64,000 nucleotides of DNA from Dichetophora obliterata (taxonomy: Eukaryota; Arthropoda; Insecta; Diptera; Sciomyzidae): contig OY986438.1 of assembly GCA_963920525.1 (NCBI GenBank), positions 184,076,888-184,140,887 of the forward strand, read 5' to 3'. The notes beneath the pieces are model-generated. The model was not told where the DNA came from and made no database searches. It saw only the letters and a list, made by a program, of their open reading frames with translations. The translations under genes were made by a program, and so were the position numbers. Of the stretch, positions 55,211-64,000 are shown piece by piece; the first letter of the stretch is position 1, and every line of letters begins with the position of its first letter.

Positions 55211-56834
55211 CAGCCCAATTCTGAATGATTTTCCCGGGATATTGGAAACGGGTGTTTTCATTTTTAAGACAGCAGATAAAGATATCAAATTTTTGAAGTG
55301 AAAACTTCTTTAGGTGCGTTGAACGATTTTGGTAGAGGGTAAATCATTGGTTTGCATCATCGTATTTTTCCAAGGAAATCGTCAACAATACAGACAGCAA
55401 AGATAACAACAAAAAATAACCTCAAAAATGTTTGCATGTATTTGTGCATAAAAAAATCAACAGTGATCGTCACTCTTGTTCTTTGTCGGCCGCAAGCTCA
55501 CAAAGAAATCACTTGGCAATTCCTGAAATTAATGCTTATAATATGTTTGTTAGTATATAAATACTTAAGTTAGGTTGCAATAAGATGTTTGCAACCAAAG
55601 CTTATTATTAATTCGGTTAATATTGGTATATATATGCCTTTAAAGTTTGGCAACTTCTTCAGTTGTTGTATTTGTCAACATTTTTGAAAAATTTGCTTTT
55701 ACTCAAACAGCTGCTATTCATGGTGAGATTTAAAAATGGATCGATCTTCTTCTTTTCTGCTTTTTTCTGCTGGAACTTCTTTTGCAAACAAGAAAAATAA
55801 TGTATGGATTGAGTGTTTTAACATTTTAATCTTTAAGTTGTGATAAAGGAATATGTTGAACATTCAAATAATTACATGCATGCTCTTAGTTTTTTACATA
55901 TCGTCAAACAAAGTTTGACAATTTTCACACTTGTTGTATTTGTACTTATTATTTTTTAAGTTTTTTAAGTTTACAATATTACAAGTTTACGAAATATGTT
56001 GCAAGAACAAGCTCTCGAACTAAATATGCAAATTGATAAAATACAAATAAAATAAAATATTTGCGCTAAAACACGACCTGTGAAACGTAAAAATTTGCAA
56101 CTGTCAAAATTTCATCGTCCATTTGACACTGCAAAAGAGAAAAATTTATTTCAACACACACTAATTTTATTCAACCTGATATTTTCTATCCTACCACGAC
56201 TGAAAAGTTTCCTTTTGACACACACCCTTTATGAAAAAATTTATTAATAAAACAATGATAGTTGGCAACTCTGAAAATAAAATGGCGCAGTGGTGAAAAT
56301 AAAAAGCCACTGACAAAATCCCTTTTTCGATTCTCCGGGAAAAATCATTCAAAAGGCGTTTTTCTTTATTACATCCGAGCTGAGCATGAGTTGTCAAAAA
56401 CAGATCAGCGTTTATTTTTTACCTCAGACTTAGCTGTGTTCAATATATGCGTTTCTTTTCATGGTCTAGTCATGGTCTGAGTGTTAGTCAGATGCTGTCG
56501 ACGAGCTCAGAATTTTTTTACTGAGCACTAAGCAATCGGCTGCCAACGCATACATAAAAAAAAAACAATAAGCAAAAAATGGCTGGCACTAAACAAAAAA
56601 TGGCTGGCACTAAGAATGTACTATTTTTTATTAAATTTAGCTATTAATCTAAAAAATTATATATCTTGACATTTAAGTGGACGAAAGATGCAAATGTTCC
56701 CAAAGTGTTTCATTACCAAATCAGACCAATTTTTGTTTGATCTGATGTTGTCAGCTCAGGTTATGGTCGGTTTGATCAGATCTGCTCAGATCTGTGGTCT
56801 GATGTGGAAAAAGAAAAACGCCTAAAATGGGCTG
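55211..56834. mobile_element. Longer relative of MITE G, interrupted
   Basis: The left terminus CAGCCCAATTCTGAATGATT and the first 86 bases match MITE G (53,306). The right terminus is split: ccgggaaaaatcattcaaaa ends at 56,354 and aaaatgggctg resumes at 56,824, with the 468-bp element between. Excluding that, the unit is about 1.16 kb with no recognised coding sequence, so MITE G looks like its deletion derivative. Flanking trinucleotides are aca and ata. Confidence 0.7.
56355..56822. mobile_element. 468-bp element in the right end of the G-family unit
   Basis: Inverted termini GGCGTTTTTCTTT are identical over 13 bp, with weaker similarity for about 10 more. An AAAA is on both sides (one intervening T on the right), matching the uninterrupted MITE G end. 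The interior has GATC-rich words (tctgatcagatctgctcaga-like) and a tandem duplication of aaaaaatggctggcactaa at about 56,571-56,611. Non-coding. Confidence 0.7.
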
Positions 56835-58219
56835 ATACTGTCCTTAAAAATGTTCAGCCTAAAAGTATGCACAGAAAATTAATCTGATACTCATCAGTGA
56901 TAAGATAGGGTTTTTACAGTAGAACGTTTTTTATTTAACTACTTCTTTTGTTAATCCTTTTATGAGTTAAAAGGATTAAATTCGCCATAACTAATTTAAA
57001 GAAATTCTTTTGATGGATTGTACCAAAAAATATAATTGTTTCAGCTGCGAAACGACGACACCTGAGTTGCTACGTATATGAAGGTTGAAAAGTCAGTGTG
57101 TAAAGTTGTGTATAAATATGATTGTTACCAAACTCATTAAGCTAGTGCTATTAAAAGTGATATATTTGTATTTTGCAAAAATTAAGTGAATAAAAAATTA
57201 AGCTTATAAAAGAGAAAAAAGTGCTTTTGGCAAACGGTTCCAAAAAGGAAGTGTGAGGGGACTCGTCGTAGGACGGGCTAGTGTTAAAATACTTAATAAA
57301 AAATAATTTTATAATTTCAAATTTAATCTGTTTAGTGTGTTGCAATATTTTAATGTAAACAAAAATTTATCACACTTATTGTTTTGATCTGATAAAATGT
57401 TAACTTATTTACAAACATTCCATAGAAAATTCATCCTCAAATCTTAGCTTTAAAATATGCATAATAAAACACTCGGAACGCTTTCAGTAACATAATATTT
57501 ATTTTAAGAATATACTAGTGAAATAATGTAGGTAAATAGAATTGTTTTCATTGAAAATTTTTTCAATAAATTTAAATTTTTTTATTCCATTTGGGGTTTT
57601 TAATTTTAAACTAAAACATTTTATACATTAAAACTTAAGACTATTTAGAAGTTAATTCTTTAAAGAATAAGTTAAGTAAATGTACAGCTTTTACTTTTAA
57701 GCGATTGATAAGTTGCTAAATACGCATTTTTGGCTGCCGTTACGATTTTTTCTGAAAAAAATTTCAAGAAAACTGATTTAAAGGTAATACTGTATGAAGC
57801 AATTGACTCGAAGCTGGGGGTAATATTTTTGACTTAAGCTAAATTATGAGCAGATGAAATGAACAAAACAACATTTAATGAAAGTGAGTCAAAGTGAAAG
57901 AACTAATAAAAGCTTAAACTAATAAAAATGAAGTTAATACAACTTAACAATAATTTTAATAAAAGTAGGTTATGTTAAGAACTAGGAAAAGATTGTATAT
58001 ATTAAGTGTTACAACTACAGCTTCTACTTATTATTATTTAGTACCTATAATTGTTAAATTTATAATTATTCATGTATTTACTTTGGCACATATAAAAATG
58101 TTTTGCTTTTTAAAGCTTTAAGCTTAGAGCGCAGCATTTATACTTGAGCTGCTTTCTTTTTTTATGTATATGGTGTATACATATATGTATGTATAGTAGT
58201 TGTTGCCTTCGATAAATGC
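56835..58219. other. Spacer and probable 3' untranslated region
   Basis: The part next to 58,219 should be the 3' untranslated region of the terminal exon 58,220-59,332 (minus strand). A tttatt (AATAAA on minus) occurs at about 57,590. The rest is AT-rich without features. Confidence 0.4.
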
Positions 58220-59332
58220 CTATTTTGTAGTGTGCCGCGCCCATGCCGTGCGTTGCACCTGGCTCATCATCTGACTGCGATTTGGCACCTTTTCGCTGGT
58301 GCTGCGCGTGATAAAGCTCGGTGTGGCCGAAAGCTTACGTTGGTTTGTGATATTACCCGCCTCGTCAGTGACCTTCAACATTACCGTATTGAAGCGTGCC
58401 TCATTAGCGTTGCGTATGTTCGGTGACGATGGTGAATCCACTGTTGAAGAGGAGCGGCTGTTGTCACGCGTTGTTGTAGCACTACCTGAGGCTATGTTGC
58501 CATTTGAAGCACCGGTGCTCAAGTGACCCAGCGGTTTCATAAGTCCGTGTTCATCCAAGCTATTCAGGTTCTTGTCTATGCTCATGCCGAGCTCATCGTT
58601 AATGGGGCTGTTTGAAAAGGAGCTGCGGTTAAGCGTGCCCATCGGCGAGGGCGTCAAATTTCCGGCACTCAAGCTGCTCGGTGATGTGAGAAAGTTAAAG
58701 TTGCTGGCACTGTTGTTGTTATTTGACGGACTGCAAGACATCGGATTAACAAAGAAGAAGGAAGAGTGCGGCGAAGGTGTTTGCGTCGGAGGAAGTGGCG
58801 ACCCATTAAGCGTGAGTGCAGTATTAGCGGCAGCTGAATGACCTGCACCCAGATTCAACACCTGTAACCTATTCAGCAGATCCTGATTGACTTGGAAGAG
58901 ATCCTTAGAGACCGCATCTTGCTGCTGCTGGCTGCTTTGGGCTGACAAGTTTTGCAGCTGGGCACTGATACTCTGCAACTGATTCATGGATGGAAACGGG
59001 CTGGTTGAAAGGGTCCCAGTGCTGCTTGTGACATTGGCAGCGGAGACATTCAGATGTAATTGTGATGGATTGCGTGAGGTGGAGGGTGTAGATGGTGTAA
59101 GCGATTGTTGTTGATGGTGTTGTTGCTGCTGCTGTTGTTGCTGCTGTTGGTGCAAATTTGCATTGATATTTTGTAGATTTTGCAGATGTTGACTTTGCTG
59201 ATTAAGACCGCTCAGCTGATGACTCAAAGAGGTGAGCTGCTGATTGATGGTGCCCAAATTGTTGATCCGCTGATTAATGGTGGCCAAGTTGTTGTTGTTG
59301 CTGGTGGCCTGTAGCAACATTTGAAGCTGCGA
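58220..59332 (-). CDS. C-terminal exon of a host gene, Q/N/S-rich
   Basis: Acceptor TTCTTCTTCCTCTTAG lies before 59,332; the frame is open in phase 0 for 370 codons to TAG at 58,220. It begins SQLQMLLQATSNNNN, then Asn/Leu/Gln heptad-like repeats (INQRINNLGTINQQLTSLSH), a poly-Gln run with His (about residues 67-83), Ser/Thr/Pro-rich low-complexity sequence (SPLPPTQTPSPHSS, LTPSPMGTLNRSS), and a less repetitive, probably conserved tail (ARFNTVMLKVTDEAGNITNQ, RKLSATPSFITRSTSEKV, QVQRTAWARHTTK). GC content is well above the surroundings. Such tails are common in fly neuronal scaffold, channel and RNA-binding proteins; the gene is not identified. No start codon is needed because earlier exons must lie upstream (above 59.3 kb). 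Frames on the plus strand are shadows. Confidence 0.82.
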   Translation of the reverse strand, partial: SQLQMLLQATSNNNNLATINQRINNLGTINQQLTSLSHQLSGLNQQSQHLQNLQNINANLHQQQQQQQQQQHHQQQSLTPSTPSTSRNPSQLHLNVSAANVTSSTGTLSTSPFPSMNQLQSISAQLQNLSAQSSQQQQDAVSKDLFQVNQDLLNRLQVLNLGAGHSAAANTALTLNGSPLPPTQTPSPHSSFFFVNPMSCSPSNNNNSASNFNFLTSPSSLSAGNLTPSPMGTLNRSSFSNSPINDELGMSIDKNLNSLDEHGLMKPLGHLSTGASNGNIASGSATTTRDNSRSSSTVDSPSSPNIRNANEARFNTVMLKVTDEAGNITNQRKLSATPSFITRSTSEKVPNRSQMMSQVQRTAWARHTTK

Positions 59333-59929
59333 CTAAGAGGAAGAAGAAGAGCGGAACAAACGTAAGAAAAATTATGCCTTTTAGCATTGGATGTTGAACG
59401 AAAATTAAAACAACACAAATTGGCAACACTGGCAGCAAACAGAAAAGCATTAAACATAAATGTGTATGAAGTTAGCTCAGCCATTTTTAATTTTTTGTTA
59501 AGCAAAGTAAGTGCTGCTATGTGGCTGATGTGTGCTCTTATTGCCAAATTCATATGAGTCTTATAACCTGATTAGTGTAAAGTTGACTTCGCCATTATTC
59601 CTCAGTTATTTGGAAATTGTACTGTAATGTGCTCAAGTTGTGCGGTAAAAGATTTAAAAAATTCTCTTAATACTTTTGGGGTCATTTTGGGGGATACATA
59701 AAATGGATTACTTTGGGTTAATTTGCACTTTTATTTAGCGCTATTATTTTAGGGAAATATTATTGCTTAGAAAGCTTTGTTTTTTGGAACGCAGTTCCTT
59801 TACGCGGATTGCGGTTGGTGTGGTTTGATAGAAACCATCACGTAACAATGACACTGCTGTGTGTGTATGCGTGTGAGTATCGAGCAGACTACAAACTAGC
59901 AGGCGAGTGCACTGTGTGTGCGTACAAAT
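59333..59929. other. Probable intron, nothing recognised
   Basis: Sequence upstream of the terminal exon. The minus frames across 59,224-59,553 and 59,744-60,154 are not protein-like, and the latter overlaps MITE F copy 2. Confidence 0.45.
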
Positions 59930-60148
59930 CATGGCAGAATTAGAGAAGGTATATGCATTTCGGAGAGGGAGACTGCCGCAACTGTCAAAACGAAGTTGAC
60001 AGCTCCTACTAAATCTGGAAACGATGAGAATGCGATAAGAAAGCGAAAATAGGCAAGAATAGCAAAATGCTTGAGTTTGACAATTCTGGCTATGAGAAAA
60101 AGAGAGCAGTCTGAAATGCATATACATACCTTTACTAGTTCTACCATG
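59930..60148. mobile_element. hAT-type MITE family F, copy 2
   Basis: 219 bp; termini CATGGCAGAATTAG and complement of CATGGTAGAACTAG. The 8-bp duplication GTACAA(a/g)T lies at 59,922-59,929 and 60,149-60,156. The interior matches copy 1 (51,818-52,115) without the 74-bp insertion. Confidence 0.88.
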
Positions 60149-60329
60149 GTACAAGTATTGACATTCGAACTAGTAGGCGAGTGAACAACTCTCTATTTAT
60201 CTCTCTCTTTGTGTGTCTCTGCTTCTGACACGTAGAACTTTCGCTAAAACGCATTTATACTTTTTATTTTTGCGTTTGTTGCAAATCATACGTGAGAATC
60301 TGTATTGCAAAAAAGTTAAAAAAAAAAAT

Positions 60330-61140
60330 TTTTACGCTAGGGTGGACTCTAAAAATGTGGTTTTTTAGACTTTTTGTGAATGTGCTGGCAGTATTAAGGG
60401 GTCGCTGATTTCGAATCTGATATCAGATATCCAAAAAAGTTTTTTGCCACTAGGGTGAACCCTTAAAATGCATTTTTTATTTTATACGTTTTTCGTATGT
60501 GCTAGCAGTATTAAGGGGTCGCTGATTTTGAATCTGGTGCTCGAAATTCGAAACAAGTTTTTTACTAATAGGGTCGGCCCTTAATATGTAATTTTTTATT
60601 TTATACTCTTTGTAGATGCGCTAATCGCTGATTTTGGTTCTTGTGTTAGAGTTTTAATCATTTTTTAAACACTAGGGTGGACCCTAAAAATCGTTTTTTG
60701 CATTATACTCTGTGTGTATGTGCTAGCCGCTGATTTTGAGTCTTATGTTAGAATTTAAAAATATTTTTGACACTAGGGTGGACCCTAAAAAAGTGTTTTC
60801 TAACTTTATACTCTTTGTAGATGCGCTGGTTGCTGATTTTGAAGCTGCTGTTAGATTTTCAGACATTGTTTTGAGACTAGGGTGAACTCTACAAATGTGT
60901 GTTTTTGCTTTTTACTCTTTGTGTATGTGCTGGCGGTATTAAGGGGTCGATGTTTTAGAATCTTATGTTAGAATTTAAAAAAATTTTACACTAGGGTTGA
61001 CTCTAAAAGTGTTTTTGTTTGATACTCTTTAAACATGCGGGTCGCTGATTTCGAATCTGATGTAAGAATTTCAGAAAGTTTTTTCGACACTAGGGCTGAT
61101 CCTAAAAATGGGTTTTTAGTTTTATACTCTTATGTAAGTC
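60330..61140. repeat. Degenerate tandem array, about 105-bp unit, eight copies
   Basis: The landmark cactagggtggaccctaaaa recurs near 60,337, 60,459, 60,568, 60,671, 60,771, 60,876, 60,990 and 61,087. Each is followed by ttttatactctttgt(g/a)(t/g)atg(t/c)gct and gctgattttgaatct(g/t)atgttagaattt. Some units carry an extra agtattaaggggtc (at 60,393, 60,509 and 60,938), which makes a longer period. The landmark is itself palindromic (agggtggaccct). No coding frame survives. Confidence 0.88.
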
Positions 61141-61383
61141 CAGTTCTCAATCCAAATTTTTAATTAATACATGCTCCATACGAGGATCATGATGAATGTT
61201 CAACGCTCAATGCATTGTTGTGTCATGAATGCTTAAAGCGTCATGAAACAAACATCGCTGGCTGCGGTAACTGCCTATTTTCATCTTTCATAAGAATTTT
61301 ACATCTTAATTTTCAGTAAACAAATCTTTTTTTTTCCTTAAATAATAAACTGATCTCTTTGATTTGATTATTCATTTACATTA
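61141..61383. other. Spacer, nothing recognised
   Basis: A short stretch with aatg/catt words (gaatgttcaacgctcaatgc); no feature supported. Confidence 0.35.
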
Positions 61384-61810
61384 AGGTCTCTGCCCACTTA
61401 CGGCGCGTAACGAAACGACTGTAAACCGGCTTCGAAAAGGCAACGTAATGTTCAATGCACACTTAACGAAACGGCAACAAAAATTTAAATTAAACAAAAC
61501 AATAAGCGAATAATTCTCTAGTACACAATTAGCTTAAATAGCTTTGCTATTAGATGACGATGTAGAAAACTGATAAAATCATAGATTTAAGATTGATTTT
61601 ATGCTTTAAAAACGACATATCGATGTCGAATTTTTACTTTGCACAATAAACTGTTGGAATCCATTGTAATTTTTGTAAACAAAGAGAACGACAAGCCGGT
61701 CAGAATTCTTTGAAACGATCTCCACCGGCTTTTTCGTCGGCGTCAACAGTAGTAGTTAAATTTTGTAGTTTCGTGTCGTTTCGTTACGTGCCGCAAGTGG
61801 GCAGAGACCT
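61384..61810. mobile_element. Harbinger-type MITE, 427 bp
   Basis: Termini AGGTCTCTGCCCACTT(a/g)CGG then C(g/a)CGTAACGAAACGAC are inverted over about 36 bp with two mismatches. TTA is duplicated (61,381-61,383 and 61,811-61,813), as expected for PIF/Harbinger. No coding content. The termini differ from those of the Harbinger at 15,376, so another element must have moved it. Confidence 0.88.
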
Positions 61811-61813
61811 TTA

Positions 61814-62964
61814 ATTGTCTTAAAAAATGAAATAAAATAAAAAATAAAAAAATTATTATGAATTACATAAGGAGTTGAAGAAAATATATAAGAAACTTCG
61901 TTCCTGATGGGGGTCCCTCAACCGCACCAGTTTTTGTTAAAACAAAGCTTATATACGAAACACCGGATTTATTTGAACTATGGGTTCAATTTTGACCTTT
62001 AAGGTAAGGTTTTGAGTGTTAAAATGTTCTGAATGTGGTGAATATTTAAAGCCGCTTAAGCTAATAAAAAAGATTTTCTAACAAAAACTGCATTACATAA
62101 ACTTCACATTTAAACTAAAATTTCTCGAAAATGAGCCGAAGGATTAAAAAACTTTTAACGTCATTTTATTCGGCTTCCTTAAATAATACTGAAATGTTAT
62201 GCCCAAGCTTGTTTGATTTTTGGTCATCAACAGTGTAATTGTTGTTTTAATAAAAATTTAGGTTTTTTTTAATCAGAAACAAAAAATCTAGTAATTCAAA
62301 GTAATGGATTCTTTGATAATTCAAAAGACAAAAATAAAATATATAGAACAACGATATCAAAACATTAAAAATAAAGAAGTATTTTATTATTTGTGTATCT
62401 ATTTGACGGTATGTATTCAAATTTTTTCAAAGGTAGGGATATCTTTTCTTTATTTTATACAAACTTGCTCGTATCTATCCCCATACAAAAGTAGAAGCCT
62501 CATTGACTAACTTCACACTACGTTTTACCCCTTGAGTAAGGCCGAGAAATTTTAAGACGTTCATGATATCATGGACTTTATTTTTGAACTCACTCAAGTC
62601 TTCGGGTGAGAGGCTTTGAAGAATTGGGGGCGCAGTAATTTCTATATTTTGCCAATCGGTGGAGTTTTATGCTTTAAAGCTTATTTTTAGAACTTTCAAT
62701 AGAGGAATTTAATTTGCTTTGGATTTTAAACTTTCATTGATTTTGTGCATATTATAAGTTCTCTTACATGCGGAAGACTTACTTTTGGTTTTGTCAGATC
62801 AATATTTCTATTAATATTTAAGCTATTTCCATGCTTAACAGTAAGTGGTTTAACTTTTTTTTACCAATTCAAAATAGCCATCAAAAGAAATGATAATCAT
62901 AAAAACCTAGTTATTATGAATCCTTTATTTTTAAAGATATGATATAAATTATGAATTATTTCAC
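61814..62964. other. Intergenic, nothing recognised
   Basis: AT-rich; short frames at 62,304-62,510 and 62,745-62,942 have no family character. Confidence 0.4.
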
Positions 62965-63345
62965 ATTGAAGTGTAATATCAGTTGCACTGACTATCTCCG
63001 ATTTGGCTCAAATTTTGTGCTTAGATTGGTTCATTGTTTAGAAAACCAAATCCGGATGTTGAGATTTTAAGAATTTTTTTCGCAGACCCACAGCAAATAG
63101 GGTATCATTAAAAATGTTACTTAATTTTTTTTTGAAGGAAAATTATTACCCATTCTAAATTTCAAAGTTTAATACTATGCCAGTAACAGGTGCTATAATT
63201 TTTTTCATTATCATTATATTAATTTTTTATACGTTCCATTACCTTTCCAGCGATATAAAATGAAGGTGTGCTCTTGAAGGGTTCAGAAGTTATGGCGTGA
63301 AACGTAAAGTGTAAATGAATTTTCAACACAAATTTAGCCAGCGTT
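62965..63345. repeat. Single-arm fragment of the fold-back family at 30,104
   Basis: The sequence follows the left arm of the fold-back element for about 380 bp with 75-85 per cent similarity by eye: tatcag(t)tgcactga, ctc(c/t)gatttggctcaaa, tttaatactatgccag, tcca(g/a)cgatataaaat, gaagggttcaga(a/t)(g/a)ttatggcgt. The second arm is missing, so it is a truncated copy. Confidence 0.78.
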
Positions 63346-64000
63346 GAACTTGAAATTTAACAATTTGAAAGTTGAACAAATTTAAAAGCTTTAATACTTT
63401 ATGACCTAATCTAATATAATAATGAAGGTTCTGCAGTACTGCCTTGTTAAAAATTTCAAAAATATCTTGTCTTGAACACAAGCAGCCATAGTTTTTCTTG
63501 GGTGTTGAGAGGACTATTATTGAGGGCACTCATTATTATTCAGAAGAATTATGAAGACACAGACCGAAATTTCGCGTCCGACAGGTTTGACAGCAACACT
63601 GATTTGAACTAGTCAGAAATAATTTTCAGAAATTTTCCATGAAATTTTCCATGCATCCAATCAGATGCATTGCTTCCTTTTTTAACTTTCTTTTTCAGCA
63701 TTTTGATTATATCTTGAAAAAACTAAGGCATCAAAATAACAAAGTTTTCATGACTATAATCTCTTTTAATGGGTCTAAAACCTGGCTTATATGAATTGGT
63801 CGAAATAAATTTCAACCTCTTACTGTCAAGCATTGAATGTGAAAACTCATAATTTTTTTGTCAATTTTGTGTTTTTGCTTAAATTCTAACAGAAACCTTG
63901 ATCGGACAAAAGCAAAACCAAAATCATCACATTCTATATTGATATATTTTTGAAAAATAACTTTACTTATGTGGTCAAAATTTTCGAAGATTAGAGATTA
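63346..64000. other. Intergenic, nothing recognised
   Basis: AT-rich to the window edge; the minus frame 63,323-63,529 overlaps the repeat fragment and is not protein-like. Confidence 0.4.

Noticed and set aside
58232..58841. Plus-strand frames over the Q-rich exon
   Set aside because: Antisense shadows of the open 370-codon minus frame.
1..64000. CRISPR arrays, tRNA or rRNA genes, endogenous viral genes
   Set aside because: No regularly spaced short repeats with unique spacers, no cloverleaf with A/B boxes, no rRNA core sequence, and no envelope, capsid or viral polymerase motifs were seen; the only reverse transcriptase belongs to a non-LTR element.

Overview
The window is AT-rich, intron-containing nuclear DNA of an insect, most likely a higher fly; the tephritid group is a guess. 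The evidence is short introns with GT..AG borders, TATA-box promoters, a chitin-binding mucin gene of peritrophin type, a poly-Gln/Asn C-terminal exon, and a load of transposons typical of flies (piggyBac, mariner, PIF/Harbinger, hAT, a non-LTR element). No RNA gene, CRISPR array, prokaryotic operon or virus was seen.

Host genes are sparse. A two-exon mucin gene with its own TATA box lies on the minus strand at 6.1-7.7 kb. Two further minus-strand exons, at 42.4 kb (84 codons) and 58.2-59.3 kb (370-codon Q/N/S-rich terminal exon), have good splice borders; they may belong to one gene with large introns or to two genes.

The rest is a mosaic of nested mobile DNA. 0.4-5.5 kb: a deleted mariner, and a unit with 120-bp inverted repeats that holds a decayed gene and a decayed piggyBac. 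9.8-10.7 kb: a second deleted mariner. 11.0-15.2 kb: a hAT remnant split by a 5'-truncated LINE. 15.4-18.1 kb: a nearly intact Harbinger with a complete four-exon Myb-like gene facing a transposase that carries one clear stop codon and one other lesion. 18.1-21.0 kb: an inverted-repeat unit hit by a hAT-type MITE and by a 1.17-kb TTAA-flanked element that carries one Cys-rich gene and no transposase. 24.5-25.8 kb: a gutted hAT. 30.1-31.3 kb: a fold-back element with CAAT duplications. 32.4-36.5 kb: a second fold-back element split by a piggyBac whose frame is closed only by three stops. 39.0-41.5 kb: a piggyBac tail with two 889-bp non-coding elements. 44.6-45.9 kb: a full-length dead mariner. 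45.9-46.9 and 53.3-53.9 kb: two inverted copies of one repeat, each serving as the empty site for an insertion in the other. 49.8-51.5 kb: a hAT with a 21-G run. 51.8-63.3 kb: several MITEs, one carrying a 74-bp unit within it, and an eight-fold degenerate tandem array.

The genes do not form a pathway. The most unusual items are the TTAA-flanked single-gene element (19,407-20,580), the fold-back elements, and the two unrelated mariners that lost the same N-terminal region. All family assignments come from reading motifs, terminal repeats and target duplications by eye; no search was run.
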